From: Paenibacillus sp. MAEPY2
GTDB taxonomy: Bacteria > Bacillota > Bacilli > Paenibacillales > Paenibacillaceae
Direction: 5' to 3'
Length of the DNA: 64,000 nucleotides
NCBI RefSeq assembly: GCF_000499205.1
Contig: NZ_AWUK01000032.1
Location: 124,001-188,000, forward strand
Shown: one piece after another, positions 18,539 to 27,381 of the stretch
Layout of the letters: each line of letters opens with the position of its first letter
Position numbering within the stretch: the stretch's first letter is position 1
Program-made: the position numbers and the translations under genes
Notes under the pieces: generated by a model
Database searches by the model: none
What the model was told of the DNA's origin: nothing
What the model saw: the letters and a program-made list of their open reading frames with translations, nothing else

Positions 18539-18553
18539 ATACAACGTTTTCAT
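18539..18553 (-). promoter_or_regulatory. cre-like CcpA site before sdhC
   Basis: ATGAAAACGTTGTAT matches the cre consensus WTGNAANCGNWNNCW at all positions but one (C14 is A). It lies 25-39 bases before the sdhC start, where CcpA could block elongation. Glucose repression of the TCA cycle is known in Bacillus; this site is unproven. Confidence 0.35.
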
Positions 18554-18561
18554 AAATAATT

Positions 18562-18651
18562 TCACATATCATGACACAAACCTTCCCCACGGAAAGGTTC
18601 GACAAATTGTTCCGTTTTCTTCAGGTGTGAACAACTTGTGTCACGGTTCAT
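18562..18651 (-). CDS. Candidate 29-residue upstream ORF in the sdhC leader
   Basis: An ATG preceded by AAAGGAG at 4-base spacing opens a 29-codon frame (MNRDTSCSHLKK...GLCHDM) that ends just before sdhC. The ribosome site is good, but the same bases form a three-helix RNA fold. It may be a leader peptide, or the ribosome site may be coincidental. No similarity to known leader peptides is recognised. Confidence 0.3.
   Translation of the reverse strand: MNRDTSCSHLKKTEQFVEPFRGEGLCHDM
18571..18644 (-). ncRNA. Candidate three-way-junction leader RNA of sdhCAB
   Basis: On the sdhC transcript strand GUGACACA (18644-18637) pairs with UGUGUCAU (18578-18571), enclosing UUGUUC/GAACAA (18634-18629 with 18612-18607) and a 9-bp hairpin AACCUUUCC-GUG-GGGAAGGUU (18599-18579). 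The last helix abuts the closing stem with no spacer. It matches no riboswitch class I know. Confidence 0.4.
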
Positions 18652-18699
18652 GTTACTCCTTTTTTTCTTATAAGGGAATTGCAATATAATTATTAAATG

Positions 18700-18725
18700 T
18701 TATAACCTATAGGTATAAGTTATAA
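18700..18725. promoter_or_regulatory. 26-bp near-palindrome, candidate LysR operator
   Basis: The arms TTATAAC..TATA and TATA..GTTATAA are symmetric apart from two paired deviations and the centre. It sits between sdhC and the divergent LysR gene, close to AT-rich -10-like sequences on both strands, as expected for a LysR autoregulatory site. Confidence 0.45.
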
Positions 18726-18817
18726 ACATCGGTCGTGCAGGCCATACAACATGGAGAAATATTTGACAAGGAGATGCCTCACGCAAAGTACCTTCATTAG
18801 AAAAGAGGTTAGTGCTC

Positions 18818-19741
18818 ATGTTCGAGGAATTAAACGCATTTGCGGCGGTTGTGGAGCAGTCCAGTCTGAACCGTGCATCGAAATTGCTGAATCTTTCACA
18901 GCCCGCACTATCACGCAAAATCGCCAAATTGGAGGATGAACTCGGGGTGGCGCTCTTTCATCGCCGTGGTAAACGACTCGAATTAACCAGCGTAGGTCAG
19001 GTCGCCTACACTTTCGCGATAGAGCAGAAACAGCAGCAGCAGAAATTTTTAACCATGCTGGCGCAGTATAAGGACGAAGAGCAAAGCTCAATTACGCTTG
19101 GAGCCAGTCTGACGACCCTTCAAACAACATTGCCACCGCTGGTTAATGCCTTTATGGAGAAACATCCTAATGCGGAGATTAAGCTGGTGACAGGAAAAAC
19201 GCATGAAATTGTCTCTTTTGTCCGGGATAAAAAAGCGGATGTGGGCATCGTTGCGTCTTCTATTAGCGAGGCCGGCCTGAACTGTGTGCCGCTCTTCGAT
19301 GATCATCTGGAGCTGGTTGTACCATTGACGCATCCATTGTCCGGCAAGGAGGCCGGCATGGAGCATTTGCAGGACCTGCCGATGATTACGTTCTCCAAAG
19401 GGACATGGTACCGCAAATTAACCGACGACCTCTTCCAGCGCTGCGCCGTGATGCCGGATATTCGCATGGAGATTGATTCCTTTGAAGCGATTGTCCGCCT
19501 TCTGCCTACCTGCAAAGCCGCAGCTCTGCTTCCCAAGTCATATCTCCGCCCTCAATTGCTTGCGGATAATGATCTCGTCTCTGTATATCTGCCTCAGCTG
19601 CAACAGACACGGCGTACAACCTGCATGATCTACGGGGAAAAGGAAAACCTCAGCCAAACCTCCAGACAGTGGGTCAGGGAAACGGCTGCGCTCTTTACAG
19701 CAAAGGCGCCGCTGCCCTCACGGAGGACTACGACGCCTTAG
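18818..19741 (+). CDS. LysR-family regulator divergent from sdhCAB
   Basis: A 307-residue LysR protein: helix-turn-helix at about 1-60 (SSLNRASKLLNLSQPALSRKI), effector domain from about 90. The ATG at 18818 is chosen because AAGAGG lies 9 bases upstream; a GTG two codons earlier is too close. The C-terminus ends in a Pro/Thr/Arg-rich tail. Its head-to-head position with sdhCAB and the palindrome between them suggest, but do not show, that it controls succinate dehydrogenase. Confidence 0.9.
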   Translation: MFEELNAFAAVVEQSSLNRASKLLNLSQPALSRKIAKLEDELGVALFHRRGKRLELTSVGQVAYTFAIEQKQQQQKFLTMLAQYKDEEQSSITLGASLTTLQTTLPPLVNAFMEKHPNAEIKLVTGKTHEIVSFVRDKKADVGIVASSISEAGLNCVPLFDDHLELVVPLTHPLSGKEAGMEHLQDLPMITFSKGTWYRKLTDDLFQRCAVMPDIRMEIDSFEAIVRLLPTCKAAALLPKSYLRPQLLADNDLVSVYLPQLQQTRRTTCMIYGEKENLSQTSRQWVRETAALFTAKAPLPSRRTTTP

Positions 19742-19754
19742 CATTCATATATTA

Positions 19755-19773
19755 GCTGAGCTCCACGCTCAGC
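19755..19773. terminator. Short hairpin between convergent genes
   Basis: GCTGAGC pairs with GCTCAGC over a 5-base loop between the LysR and Ktr genes. No strong T run follows on either strand, so termination is uncertain. Confidence 0.35.
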
Positions 19774-19796
19774 AGTCATCTTTCCGTTTCAAGGAA

Positions 19797-20468
19797 TCAG
19801 CTCTCCTGGCTGATCACTTCTTCCTCAAACCGATCAATGTCATCATTCATACCGATAATGACCATAATGTCACCCATCTGGAGCGAGTCTAGTGCAGTCG
19901 GGGCAATAATGACCCCGGCTTCCTTTTGCAAAGCTACAATGCTGCACCCAAAGCGCACTCGTGCATTTAGCGTGGACAGCGTTTTATTGTGCAGACAGGC
20001 TGGAACCTTCATCTCCACAATACTGTAATCATCGGACAATTCGATATAATCCAGCAGATTCGGCGTAACAAGCTGGTGGGCAACCCGGATTCCCATGTCA
20101 CGCTCTGGATAAACGACACGATCGATCCCCAGCTTGTCCAGTGCCCGTCCATGAAGAACCGAAATGGCTTTGGCCACAACTGTTTTCACACCGAGTTCCT
20201 TCAGTAAAATGGCAGTGAGAATACTGGTCTGGATATCCGCCCCGATGGCAACGATACAGCAGTCAAAATTGCGGATACCCAGGGAGCGCAGCACTTCCTC
20301 ATCCGTCGAATCCGCGACGACGGCATGGGTGACCAATTCACTCATGTCATCGACGACTTCTTCATTTTTATCGATACCCAGCACTTCATATCCAAGTTCC
20401 ATTAATTCCTGTGCCAGGCTGGAGCCAAAGCGCCCAAGCCCAATCACCGCAAACTGCTGTGTTTTCAT
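19797..20468 (-). CDS. Ktr potassium uptake regulatory subunit (KtrA/KtrC)
   Basis: A 223-residue cytosolic RCK gating protein: Rossmann RCK-N domain with GLGRFGSSLAQEL (10-22) and acidic D34 after the second strand, then an RCK-C domain (about 140-220) that binds c-di-AMP in characterised KtrA/KtrC. It lies 17 bases after the membrane subunit gene and forms the ring that gates it. The sequence alone does not tell KtrA from KtrC. Confidence 0.92.
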   Translation of the reverse strand: MKTQQFAVIGLGRFGSSLAQELMELGYEVLGIDKNEEVVDDMSELVTHAVVADSTDEEVLRSLGIRNFDCCIVAIGADIQTSILTAILLKELGVKTVVAKAISVLHGRALDKLGIDRVVYPERDMGIRVAHQLVTPNLLDYIELSDDYSIVEMKVPACLHNKTLSTLNARVRFGCSIVALQKEAGVIIAPTALDSLQMGDIMVIIGMNDDIDRFEEEVISQES

Positions 20469-20485
20469 TGTTCTTCACGAACCCC

Positions 20486-21820
20486 TTATCCAATAATCAT
20501 TTTGCCTTCCGGATACCTGTACAATTCTTTACCCTTTTTCTGTCCAAGTGCATACGCGAGTGTAATCGGCCCAAGACGCCCTGCAAACATGGTGAAACAG
20601 ATCAAAATCTTGCCGATCGTGGTCAGCTTCAGCGTAAGTCCCATAGACAAACCGACCGTACTAAAAGCTGATGTCGTCTCAAATAAAATCGTCAGAAAAC
20701 TGCTGTCTTCCGTTGTACTAAGCACCATCGTAACCGCGATAATCAGCAACAGTGCGAGGAGCGTAATCGTCAATGCTTTGAAAATCCGTTCCTGTAAGAG
20801 CCGGTACCTGAAAAAGACGATATCTTCCCTCCCACGAATCATCGCGACAACAGCCCCGATCATAATCATAAAGGTGGTCGTTTTGATCCCGCCTCCTGTA
20901 GAACCTGGAGAAGCCCCGATAAACATTAATATAATGATGAAAAATTGCGTTGCCTGCCTCAGCCCGGCGATGTCTACCGTATTAGCACCAGCTGTTCGCG
21001 GCGTGATGGACTGGAAGAAAGAACCCAATATTTTGCCGCCCCAGTTCAGGCCACCTAATGTACGGGGATTGCTGAATTCAAACACAAAAATAACCAATGC
21101 ACCACATACGATTAACAATCCTGTCGTCAGCAGCACCACCTTGGAGTGCAGCGACAGCTTCTTCGTCCTCCGATATTCAACTAGATCAGACAGAACAACA
21201 AAACCAATGCCGCCGGAAACAATCAGGAACATAGCTGTAAAATTGACGAGCGGATCATACACATATCCGGTAAAGCTGCGGAATTCTCCAAACATGTCGA
21301 ACCCAGCATTGTTAAACATGGAGATGGCATGCCAATATCCATAATATATGGCCTGCCCTACCGGCATATCGAACGACCAGCGAATGGCAAACAGTGTGCC
21401 ACATATGCCTTCCAGTATGAGTGAGTAGACTACAACCTTGCGAATAAGGCGGACGATCCCTTCCATCGTGCTCTGGTTCATTGCCTCCTGTAGAATCAAG
21501 CGCTCACGCAGAGAGATGCGTCGTTTGAACGCAATCGCCACCAGTGTAGACATCGTCATAAAGCCGAGTCCGCCAATTTGAATCAGGATTGCAATCACGA
21601 CCTGACCTAGCGTCGAAAAGTGAGTTCCCGTGTCCACGACAACCAGCCCTGTTACACAGACTGCGGAAGTCGCGGTGAAGAGCGCATCAATAAAAGGAAG
21701 GCTGACCCCGCTTCGACTGGATGCCGGAAGCATCAGCAAAAGTGTCCCAAGCAATATAATACCTGCGAACCCGAGGACCAGAATTCGGGGTGGCGATAGC
21801 CGCATCCATTGAACATTCAT
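20486..21820 (-). CDS. Ktr potassium transporter membrane subunit (KtrB/KtrD)
   Basis: About 444 residues from the ATG at 21820, with four MPM repeats of the Trk/Ktr superfamily. Selectivity-filter glycines are visible in TSAVCVTGLV, FNNAGFD, ITPRTAGANT and TSAFSTVGLSM; GASPGSTGGGIKT precedes the third-repeat gate helix. The frame stays open to 21955, but the upstream part overlaps an intrinsic terminator and lacks a ribosome site. A GTG at 21826 with AGAGGTG upstream is an alternative start. Confidence 0.9.
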   Translation of the reverse strand: MNVQWMRLSPPRILVLGFAGIILLGTLLLMLPASSRSGVSLPFIDALFTATSAVCVTGLVVVDTGTHFSTLGQVVIAILIQIGGLGFMTMSTLVAIAFKRRISLRERLILQEAMNQSTMEGIVRLIRKVVVYSLILEGICGTLFAIRWSFDMPVGQAIYYGYWHAISMFNNAGFDMFGEFRSFTGYVYDPLVNFTAMFLIVSGGIGFVVLSDLVEYRRTKKLSLHSKVVLLTTGLLIVCGALVIFVFEFSNPRTLGGLNWGGKILGSFFQSITPRTAGANTVDIAGLRQATQFFIIILMFIGASPGSTGGGIKTTTFMIMIGAVVAMIRGREDIVFFRYRLLQERIFKALTITLLALLLIIAVTMVLSTTEDSSFLTILFETTSAFSTVGLSMGLTLKLTTIGKILICFTMFAGRLGPITLAYALGQKKGKELYRYPEGKMIIG

Positions 21821-21848
21821 TTTCACTTGAGTTTCATCCACCTCTGCC

Positions 21849-21878
21849 AAAAAGAAAATGACTCCACGACGTGGAGCC
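21849..21878 (-). terminator. Intrinsic terminator inside the ktr leader
   Basis: On the minus strand GGCTCCAC pairs with GTGGAGTC (one wobble) over GTC, followed by ATTTTCTTTTT. It lies upstream of the transporter start, so full-length ktr mRNA needs read-through. Upstream segments CTCCGAA (21946-21940) and TTCGGAG (21888-21882) can pair with each other, and GGAG can compete for the terminator arm, as in an attenuator. Confidence 0.6.
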
Positions 21879-22056
21879 TTTCTCCGAAGCGCTTTTCCAT
21901 AACGCTCTTCGTAATACCCAAGCACTTGGAAAGCTCCATTTCGGAGCGTAAACATGTATGCATTATCGTTGAATCACATAACATTAGGTTGGAATACATT
22001 CTATTCGTTCCCTTGTTAGCCTAAAGACATGCGGAATATTGGACATTTGATTCAAA

Positions 22057-22085
22057 ATTATAAGCGCTGCGGCGTTTGTATACAA
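22057..22085 (-). promoter_or_regulatory. SigA promoter of the ktr operon
   Basis: On the minus strand TTGTAT (22080-22085) and a perfect TATAAT (22057-22062) are 17 bases apart. Transcription from here gives a leader of about 230 bases before the membrane subunit gene. Confidence 0.65.
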
Positions 22086-22229
22086 AACGATTTTTGTGTA
22101 AATAGCATCGAATTCCGTCAAAAAGGGAAAAACTCAGATATGGCGACGGATAGATCAGATTGTTTCGATCATTTTCATTCGTTTTCATGCATTTGCACCG
22201 CTTCTCGTTTCACCATTGGCATTCGGGGC

Positions 22230-22257
22230 TTGGGCTGTGCTATCTTTACTTTAATAT
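22230..22257 (+). promoter_or_regulatory. Possible promoter of the CPBP protease gene
   Basis: TTGGGC (22230-22235) and TAATAT (22252-22257) with a 16-base spacer lie 30 bases before the start codon. It is a moderate match only. Confidence 0.35.
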
Positions 22258-22286
22258 CCATATTAATAAAGGAGGAACAATATTAA

Positions 22287-23984
22287 ATGAATCCCTTAGG
22301 GCAGCCTTTGGTACTCAAAGCTAACTTCAAGCGTTTAGGGTTGCTTGCGGCGATTGGTCTGATTCTGTTTTTTGTTTTTCAAATCTTCCCTGCCACCTCA
22401 TCGCAAACGACTGATATCCAGTCTACATCCTTCATAAGCAAGGAGAAAGCGGCAGAGTCGGCTCGATCTTTTGCAGCTTCTCTATCCGATTATACCCTGC
22501 CGACGAAGACTGGAAACGAGTTGGTAACATACCAAACCCATTCCGATATCTATGGGTATATGGCTAAAACCAAACAGTTAGAAACCTATAATAAGAAATG
22601 GGAAACAACCTATCCTTACGATGTGTACCGCGTTCGTTTGCCCGATCAGGACAAAGGCGGTTATTTGAATGTTGACGTACATATGAGAACAGGAAAAGTG
22701 GTCGGTTTCAAACGTGAGCTCCCTTCTTCCCTGTATGCATCCATCGAGGCTGAGCAGGACAAAAGTAAAGTGAATGCTGCCCAACGTTTAGCCGAAGATA
22801 ACCTTTCCTTAAATGAGAAAGAGCAGCTAGCCGCTGGTGTTCTTGGCGAATTCGGGTATAATGTACCGAAACTTCAGCTCGACACCCGTGAAGAAGAAGC
22901 GGGACTGAAATACACGGATAATGAAAAGCAAATTGGAGATTCCAAGCTGGAACTGAACTTTACGTTTGAAAACGGAGCCGTCCGCTCCTTTGAATCGGTC
23001 TTCTCGGTCCCTGTCTCCCATACCGATTATGTACAAAATCAGACCCGCCAAGCCAACTGGATGACTTACGGTGGTTATGCTTTTCTGACCTTTGTGCTGG
23101 GCGTGCTCGCGATCATCTACAGTATTCTGACGAGAGCACACACGTCGTTCAAACGCGGAATCGTACTGTCTCTGGTATACTTTGCGGCTTCCGTTATTGG
23201 AACCCTGAACATGATGCCGCTATTTCAGGCGCAAGGGCTATCGAACTTTATGCTGACCTTCCTGATGGTCATGCAGGCAGGGATCACGCTGGTCATGAGT
23301 GCAACCATCTATCTGTCGCTCGTTGCCGGTGACGGCATGTGGCGTAAAATCGGACTGAATCCTTGGCCTCGCGCCAAAGAGCCCGGATATGGAAAATATG
23401 TGCTGCACAGTATGTATACAGGTTACCTATGGGCCTTGATTCTACTGGGCGTGCAATCTGTACTGTTCTTTATTTTGGAGCGGAGTATTGGAAGTTGGTC
23501 GACAACGTCGGCTGATCAGTCCACGTACAACATGAGTTATGCCTGGATCTTCCCGATTATGGCCTGGATGGCCGGGATTGGTGAGGAAACAGTCTATCGC
23601 TTGTTCGGAATTCGCATGATGCAGAAGGTAGTACGCAATACGTTCATTGCCTGCCTCATCCCAACATTGATCTGGGCACTGGGTCACACCTTGTATCCCA
23701 TCTATCCCGTCATTACACGTCCGATTGAGCTGACAGTCATTGGACTCTTGTTCAGTCTGATCATGCTGCGGCACGGCTTCATTGCCGTTGTATTCGCACA
23801 TGTTATCTTTGACAGCCTGTTGATGGGCCTGAGCCTGATCTTCATGGGTGATGCGCTCAACATCTCCGCCGGACTCTTCTGGATTGTACTTCCGGGGATC
23901 GTTGGTTATGTCATTTACAAATTGAATCCAAACAAAAAAGAGAAGCCGTATGTTACGACTCCTCATCACGAAGTGCTGCAATAA
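22287..23984 (+). CDS. CPBP (CAAX/Abi) intramembrane metalloprotease
   Basis: A 565-residue membrane protein with one N-terminal helix (about 15-38), an extracytoplasmic region of about 220 residues rich in charged and PepSY-like segments, and a C-terminal bundle of about 8 helices. Protease motifs are present: [11 protein letters not shown] (EExxxR), [11 protein letters not shown] (second His) and [15 protein letters not shown] enzymes process prenylated proteins or peptides or take part in bacteriocin immunity; this substrate is unknown. AAAGGAGG precedes the ATG. Its last 32 bases overlap the end of convergent uvrC. Confidence 0.85.
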   Translation: MNPLGQPLVLKANFKRLGLLAAIGLILFFVFQIFPATSSQTTDIQSTSFISKEKAAESARSFAASLSDYTLPTKTGNELVTYQTHSDIYGYMAKTKQLETYNKKWETTYPYDVYRVRLPDQDKGGYLNVDVHMRTGKVVGFKRELPSSLYASIEAEQDKSKVNAAQRLAEDNLSLNEKEQLAAGVLGEFGYNVPKLQLDTREEEAGLKYTDNEKQIGDSKLELNFTFENGAVRSFESVFSVPVSHTDYVQNQTRQANWMTYGGYAFLTFVLGVLAIIYSILTRAHTSFKRGIVLSLVYFAASVIGTLNMMPLFQAQGLSNFMLTFLMVMQAGITLVMSATIYLSLVAGDGMWRKIGLNPWPRAKEPGYGKYVLHSMYTGYLWALILLGVQSVLFFILERSIGSWSTTSADQSTYNMSYAWIFPIMAWMAGIGEETVYRLFGIRMMQKVVRNTFIACLIPTLIWALGHTLYPIYPVITRPIELTVIGLLFSLIMLRHGFIAVVFAHVIFDSLLMGLSLIFMGDALNISAGLFWIVLPGIVGYVIYKLNPNKKEKPYVTTPHHEVLQ

Positions 23985-26043
23985 TTTGATTCGCAAGCTT
24001 GTCACCAATAGATAGAGGCCGGAAGTCTTCGACGCTGGCCTCTTTTATTTTGCGTAAAGAGCCAAAATGCTTCAGCAGCAGCTTGCGCCGCTTTTCACCT
24101 ATACCTGGAATAGCATCCAGACGAGAAGTCACCATCGATTTTCCGCGCTGCTCCCGGTGGAACGAAATTGCAAAACGGTGGACCTCTTCCTGAATCCGCT
24201 GCAGCAGGTAGAACTCTTGACTGTCGCGTGGCAAGGAAATGACTTCCGGCGGATTGCCGATCATTAGTTGCGAGGTCTTGTGCTTCGCATCCTTCACCAA
24301 ACCACATACCGGAATAAACAATCCCAATTCATTCTCCAAAATGTCCACGGCGGCCGAAATCTGGCCTTTGCCTCCATCGACAACAATCAGGTCAGGCTGG
24401 GTCAAGTTTTCTTTCAGCACCCGCTCGTAACGGCGGCGGATAACTTCTCGCATCGTTTCATAATCATCTGGCCCTTCTACCGAGCGCACTTTATACTTGC
24501 GGTATTCTTTCTTATCCGGTTTGCCATCGGTAAATACAATCATCGCAGATACCGGATTGGTTCCCTGGATGTTTGAGTTATCAAACGCTTCGATCCGGCG
24601 CAGCTGATCTAGGCCAATCCAACGTCCCAAGCCTTCCGAGGCCTTTGAGGTTCGCTCTTCGTTGCGCTCGATCAGACGGAATTTCTCCTCCAACGCTACG
24701 CGTGCGTTATCTACCGCCATCGTAATCATCTGTCGTTTCAACCCACGCTGCGGGATGTGGACTTTGATTTCCAGCCATTCCTGCAATGCAGCTGCGACCT
24801 GAGAAGGATCTTCGAGGCCTGGGGCCTGTTTATCAGCCAATACATCCGCCTCAGCAACAGCGTTGTCCTGAATGACCATCGCAGCTTCTTCTGAATCTAC
24901 CTCTGGCTGGATATCTCCATAAGATGCACGGGATTCGGCAACACGTGGCTCCATAATTGAATCTTGTGTTAACCGTGCTGTCTGTTCTGACTCAGCTGTC
25001 ACGGCCGCAGATCGCGCTCCATCAGCATCAGATACAGCATCCTCGTTGACTTCACCATCTTCCAGATTCTTCGGCATTTCCGGCAGTAAAATTTCTTGCG
25101 GCAATGCTGGATTATCACTATAGTACTGGGTCACGTAAGACATAAAATCACTGTATGCCTCACCGTAAAAAGGGAATGTTGATACGTGACGTTCGATCAT
25201 TTTCCCTTGACGCATATATAGAATCTGGACACACATCCAGCCTTTATCAATGGCAAAACCAAATACGTCGCGGTCTCTGGCGTCCGCCATCGTAATTTTC
25301 TGTTTTTCCATCATCGCGTCAATGGCGATAACCTGATCCCGAAGCTCTTTGGCACGTTCAAAATAAAGGTCCTCAGCCGCTTCCTGCATTTTGCGCTGCA
25401 AATCCTTCTTGATCTCTTCATGCCCGCCGCTCAGAAAGGAACTGATCTCCTGGGAGATCTCATCATACTGCTCCTTGCCCACTTCTTGAACACATGGAGC
25501 CAGACACTGACCCATATGGTAATACAGGCAAACTTCCTTTGGCATTACGCCGCATTTGCGCAGCGGATACATCCGGTCAAGCAGTTTTTTCGTTTGGTGT
25601 GCCGCATACGAGTTCGGATAAGGTCCGAAGTATTTGGCTTTATCTTTGAGCACACGCCGGGTCACTTCGAGCCGGGGATGCTTTTCATTCGTAATTTTAA
25701 GGTAAGGAAATGTCTTGTCATCCTTGAGCAGCACGTTATACCGCGGCATATGTTTTTTGATCAGGTTACACTCCAGAATGAGCGCTTCCATGTTACTGCC
25801 AGTAACGATATATTCGAAATCACGGATTTCAGACACCAGGCGCTGGGTCTTCCCATTATGACTGCCGATAAAATAAGATCTTACGCGATTCTTCAGCACT
25901 TTGGCCTTACCTACATAGATAATGGTACCTTCACTGTTTTTCATCAGGTAACAGCCGGACATGTCGGGTAGCAAAGCCAGCTTGTGGCGGATCTGCTCCA
26001 GTGCCTTCTCCTGTTCCTGCACGTTTGTAAGGAATTCATCCAT
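23953..26043 (-). CDS. uvrC: Excinuclease ABC subunit C
   Basis: A 696-residue dual nuclease of nucleotide excision repair: GIY-YIG domain (about 27-105, with [19 protein letters not shown]), UVR domain for UvrB contact (about 208-248), RNase H-like 5'-incision domain ([15 protein letters not shown]) and tandem helix-hairpin-helix ([19 protein letters not shown]). UvrC is usually about 600 residues; here about 88 acidic, Ala/Glu/Asp-rich residues (about 325-412) are inserted before the RNase H-like half. It runs convergent to the CPBP gene with a 32-base overlap. Confidence 0.95.
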   Translation of the reverse strand: MDEFLTNVQEQEKALEQIRHKLALLPDMSGCYLMKNSEGTIIYVGKAKVLKNRVRSYFIGSHNGKTQRLVSEIRDFEYIVTGSNMEALILECNLIKKHMPRYNVLLKDDKTFPYLKITNEKHPRLEVTRRVLKDKAKYFGPYPNSYAAHQTKKLLDRMYPLRKCGVMPKEVCLYYHMGQCLAPCVQEVGKEQYDEISQEISSFLSGGHEEIKKDLQRKMQEAAEDLYFERAKELRDQVIAIDAMMEKQKITMADARDRDVFGFAIDKGWMCVQILYMRQGKMIERHVSTFPFYGEAYSDFMSYVTQYYSDNPALPQEILLPEMPKNLEDGEVNEDAVSDADGARSAAVTAESEQTARLTQDSIMEPRVAESRASYGDIQPEVDSEEAAMVIQDNAVAEADVLADKQAPGLEDPSQVAAALQEWLEIKVHIPQRGLKRQMITMAVDNARVALEEKFRLIERNEERTSKASEGLGRWIGLDQLRRIEAFDNSNIQGTNPVSAMIVFTDGKPDKKEYRKYKVRSVEGPDDYETMREVIRRRYERVLKENLTQPDLIVVDGGKGQISAAVDILENELGLFIPVCGLVKDAKHKTSQLMIGNPPEVISLPRDSQEFYLLQRIQEEVHRFAISFHREQRGKSMVTSRLDAIPGIGEKRRKLLLKHFGSLRKIKEASVEDFRPLSIGDKLANQIIAALRDEES

Positions 26044-26097
26044 AATTCGGTGGGTCCTCCTTCCCGAAAAAAGTATAAATAAAGGTTACACTGTACC

Positions 26098-26144
26098 ACT
26101 CCAATTGCAGTACCATCTTTCGATCGTCATTATCCCCGGATTTT
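26098..26144. repeat. Partial intergenic repeat, copy B
   Basis: The 5' part (ATTGCAGTACCATCTTTCG) is nearly identical to copy D at about 35962. The left palindrome arm TTATCCCCGGATTTT (26130-26144) follows, but the right arm is absent. It is a truncated copy lying about 95 bases before copy C. Confidence 0.65.
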
Positions 26145-26193
26145 CTATGAGTTCCTTTCTATTTTAATTGAACTAAAAGATATTTCACACTGA

Positions 26194-26436
26194 CACTACG
26201 ATGACAGAACAACCTTCCAATCGCTGTTATCCCCAGATTTTTTCGATTCCCTTTTTTCAAAGGGAAAATCCGGTGATAAATGCGACCACTCCGCTTTTCC
26301 AGGTTTTTTCTGTCCTCTCCGTTACTGTGTAAATAATTAGATCCAATAATATATAAGGGAAAAGTCTTAGAATAATTGGGAACGCTACGCTTCCCCAGAT
26401 CGGTCCTGCACTCTACGTTATCGTGTAAAAATAATT
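26194..26436. repeat. Palindromic intergenic repeat, copy C with two 3' modules
   Basis: A 5' module (CACTACGATGACAG...AACCTTCCAATCGCTG) leads into a 53-base palindrome (arms 26227-26241 and 26265-26279, inner TTCCCTT/AAGGGAA). Two diverged 3' modules follow, at about 26286 and 26382, each with a GCTxCGCTTxxCC..TCTACGTT..TGTGTAAA-like core. It fills most of the 477-base gap between trxA and uvrC, which otherwise holds no gene. Confidence 0.7.
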
Positions 26437-26475
26437 ATACTTTATATTGTCCTATATAAAAGGTTTCGACGCAAA

Positions 26476-26502
26476 ACGCCCCCGGCGTATAACCGGAGGC
26501 GT
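26476..26502 (-). terminator. Rho-independent terminator of trxA
   Basis: On the minus strand ACGCCTCCGG pairs with CCGGGGGCGT (10 bp, one wobble), followed by TTTTGC, 19 bases beyond the trxA stop codon. Confidence 0.82.
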
Positions 26503-26520
26503 ATGTGTAAGCCTGGTAAC

Positions 26521-26838
26521 TTATTGGTGTTTTGCGATAATTCCTTTGAGAGCATCTTTCGAGTTCAGACCAACCACTTTATCAACTGGTTGACCGTCTT
26601 TGAAGAAGATCAAAGTTGGAATGCTCATTACGCCGAAGCGGGAAGCAGATTCCGGATTTTCGTCCACATTGACTTTAGCAATTTTCACTGCATCGCCAAC
26701 TTCAGTGGACAGCTCTTCCAGGATTGGAGCGAGCATTTTACAAGGACCACACCAAGGCGCCCAAAAATCAACAAGAACCGTTCCTTCGCCTTCGACTTCA
26801 GCGTTAAAGGATTGATCGGATACGTTAACAATAGCCAT
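26521..26838 (-). CDS. trxA: Thioredoxin
   Basis: A 105-residue cytoplasmic dithiol-disulfide oxidoreductase of usual length, with the active site WCGPCK (Cys30, Cys33), buried Asp in VDFWAPW, and the cis-Pro in MSIPTLIFF. AAGGAGG lies 8 bases before the ATG. It has its own terminator, and repeats separate it from uvrC, so it is likely monocistronic. Confidence 0.96.
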   Translation of the reverse strand: MAIVNVSDQSFNAEVEGEGTVLVDFWAPWCGPCKMLAPILEELSTEVGDAVKIAKVNVDENPESASRFGVMSIPTLIFFKDGQPVDKVVGLNSKDALKGIIAKHQ

Positions 26839-27008
26839 GAAATTGTCCTCCTTATATATACTTACGGTTTATTTTAACCTGTAACGTCGTGAACGACACT
26901 TCCAGTATAACACAGGTACTTTAAACTTGTGAAATGAACGCATCAATGTTCATCTTCCCAACATCAAATCTTCACAATTGAAGAACTTGGCAGGATCACT
27001 GCAAAATC

Positions 27009-27038
27009 TTTACAAACGCTTTCTTTTCCAAGTATACT
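27009..27038 (+). promoter_or_regulatory. SigA promoter of the 51-residue membrane protein gene
   Basis: TTTACA (27009-27014) and TATACT (27033-27038) with an 18-base spacer, 64 bases before the ATG. Confidence 0.6.
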
Positions 27039-27102
27039 AAAATTACTCCGGGCTTCAGCTCCCTGTAAGGGCAAGCTGTAATCCCCATAAGGAGGCAATA
27101 CC

Positions 27103-27258
27103 ATGGATGCAAATGTGCGAATCAACGACCCGCGTGAACATGTGAACGAGGAACCCCGTAACGATCTGTTTGATCTTATAGCGGGTGTTACTGGCATGGC
27201 CGGCCTGATGACGGTCATCTTTTTCGGAATGGTTATCTTCAAATTTATTACCGAATAG
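27103..27258 (+). CDS. Small membrane protein, YqzM-like
   Basis: A 51-residue protein with a charged N-terminus (NDPREHVNEEPRNDLFD) and one membrane helix (about 25-48, ending VIFKFITE). The RND..D motif followed by a hydrophobic helix ending in a VI.KFI-type sequence resembles the 44-residue YqzM family of Bacillus, of unknown function. AAGGAGG precedes the ATG at good spacing, and a promoter and terminator frame it, so it is a real single-gene unit. The family call is tentative. Confidence 0.7.
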   Translation: MDANVRINDPREHVNEEPRNDLFDLIAGVTGMAGLMTVIFFGMVIFKFITE

Positions 27259-27284
27259 GATCTTCAGGCTGCACGCAGGCCAGA

Positions 27285-27327
27285 AAAGCCCGGTTTTCGC
27301 GACAATGCGAAAGCCAGGCTTTTTTTG
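27285..27327 (+). terminator. Rho-independent terminator
   Basis: AAAGCC..GG..TTTCGC pairs with GCGAAA..CC..GGCTTT, followed by a run of seven T, just after the small membrane protein gene. Confidence 0.82.
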
Positions 27328-27381
27328 GGACTCGACTATATGTGTAAAAATAATCAGATAAGATCGGTGACATAATAGGGA

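Noticed and set aside
21821-21955. 45-residue N-terminal extension of the Ktr membrane subunit
   Set aside because: No ribosome site at 21955, the stretch contains an intrinsic terminator and leader pairings, and it is not expected in Ktr membrane subunits.
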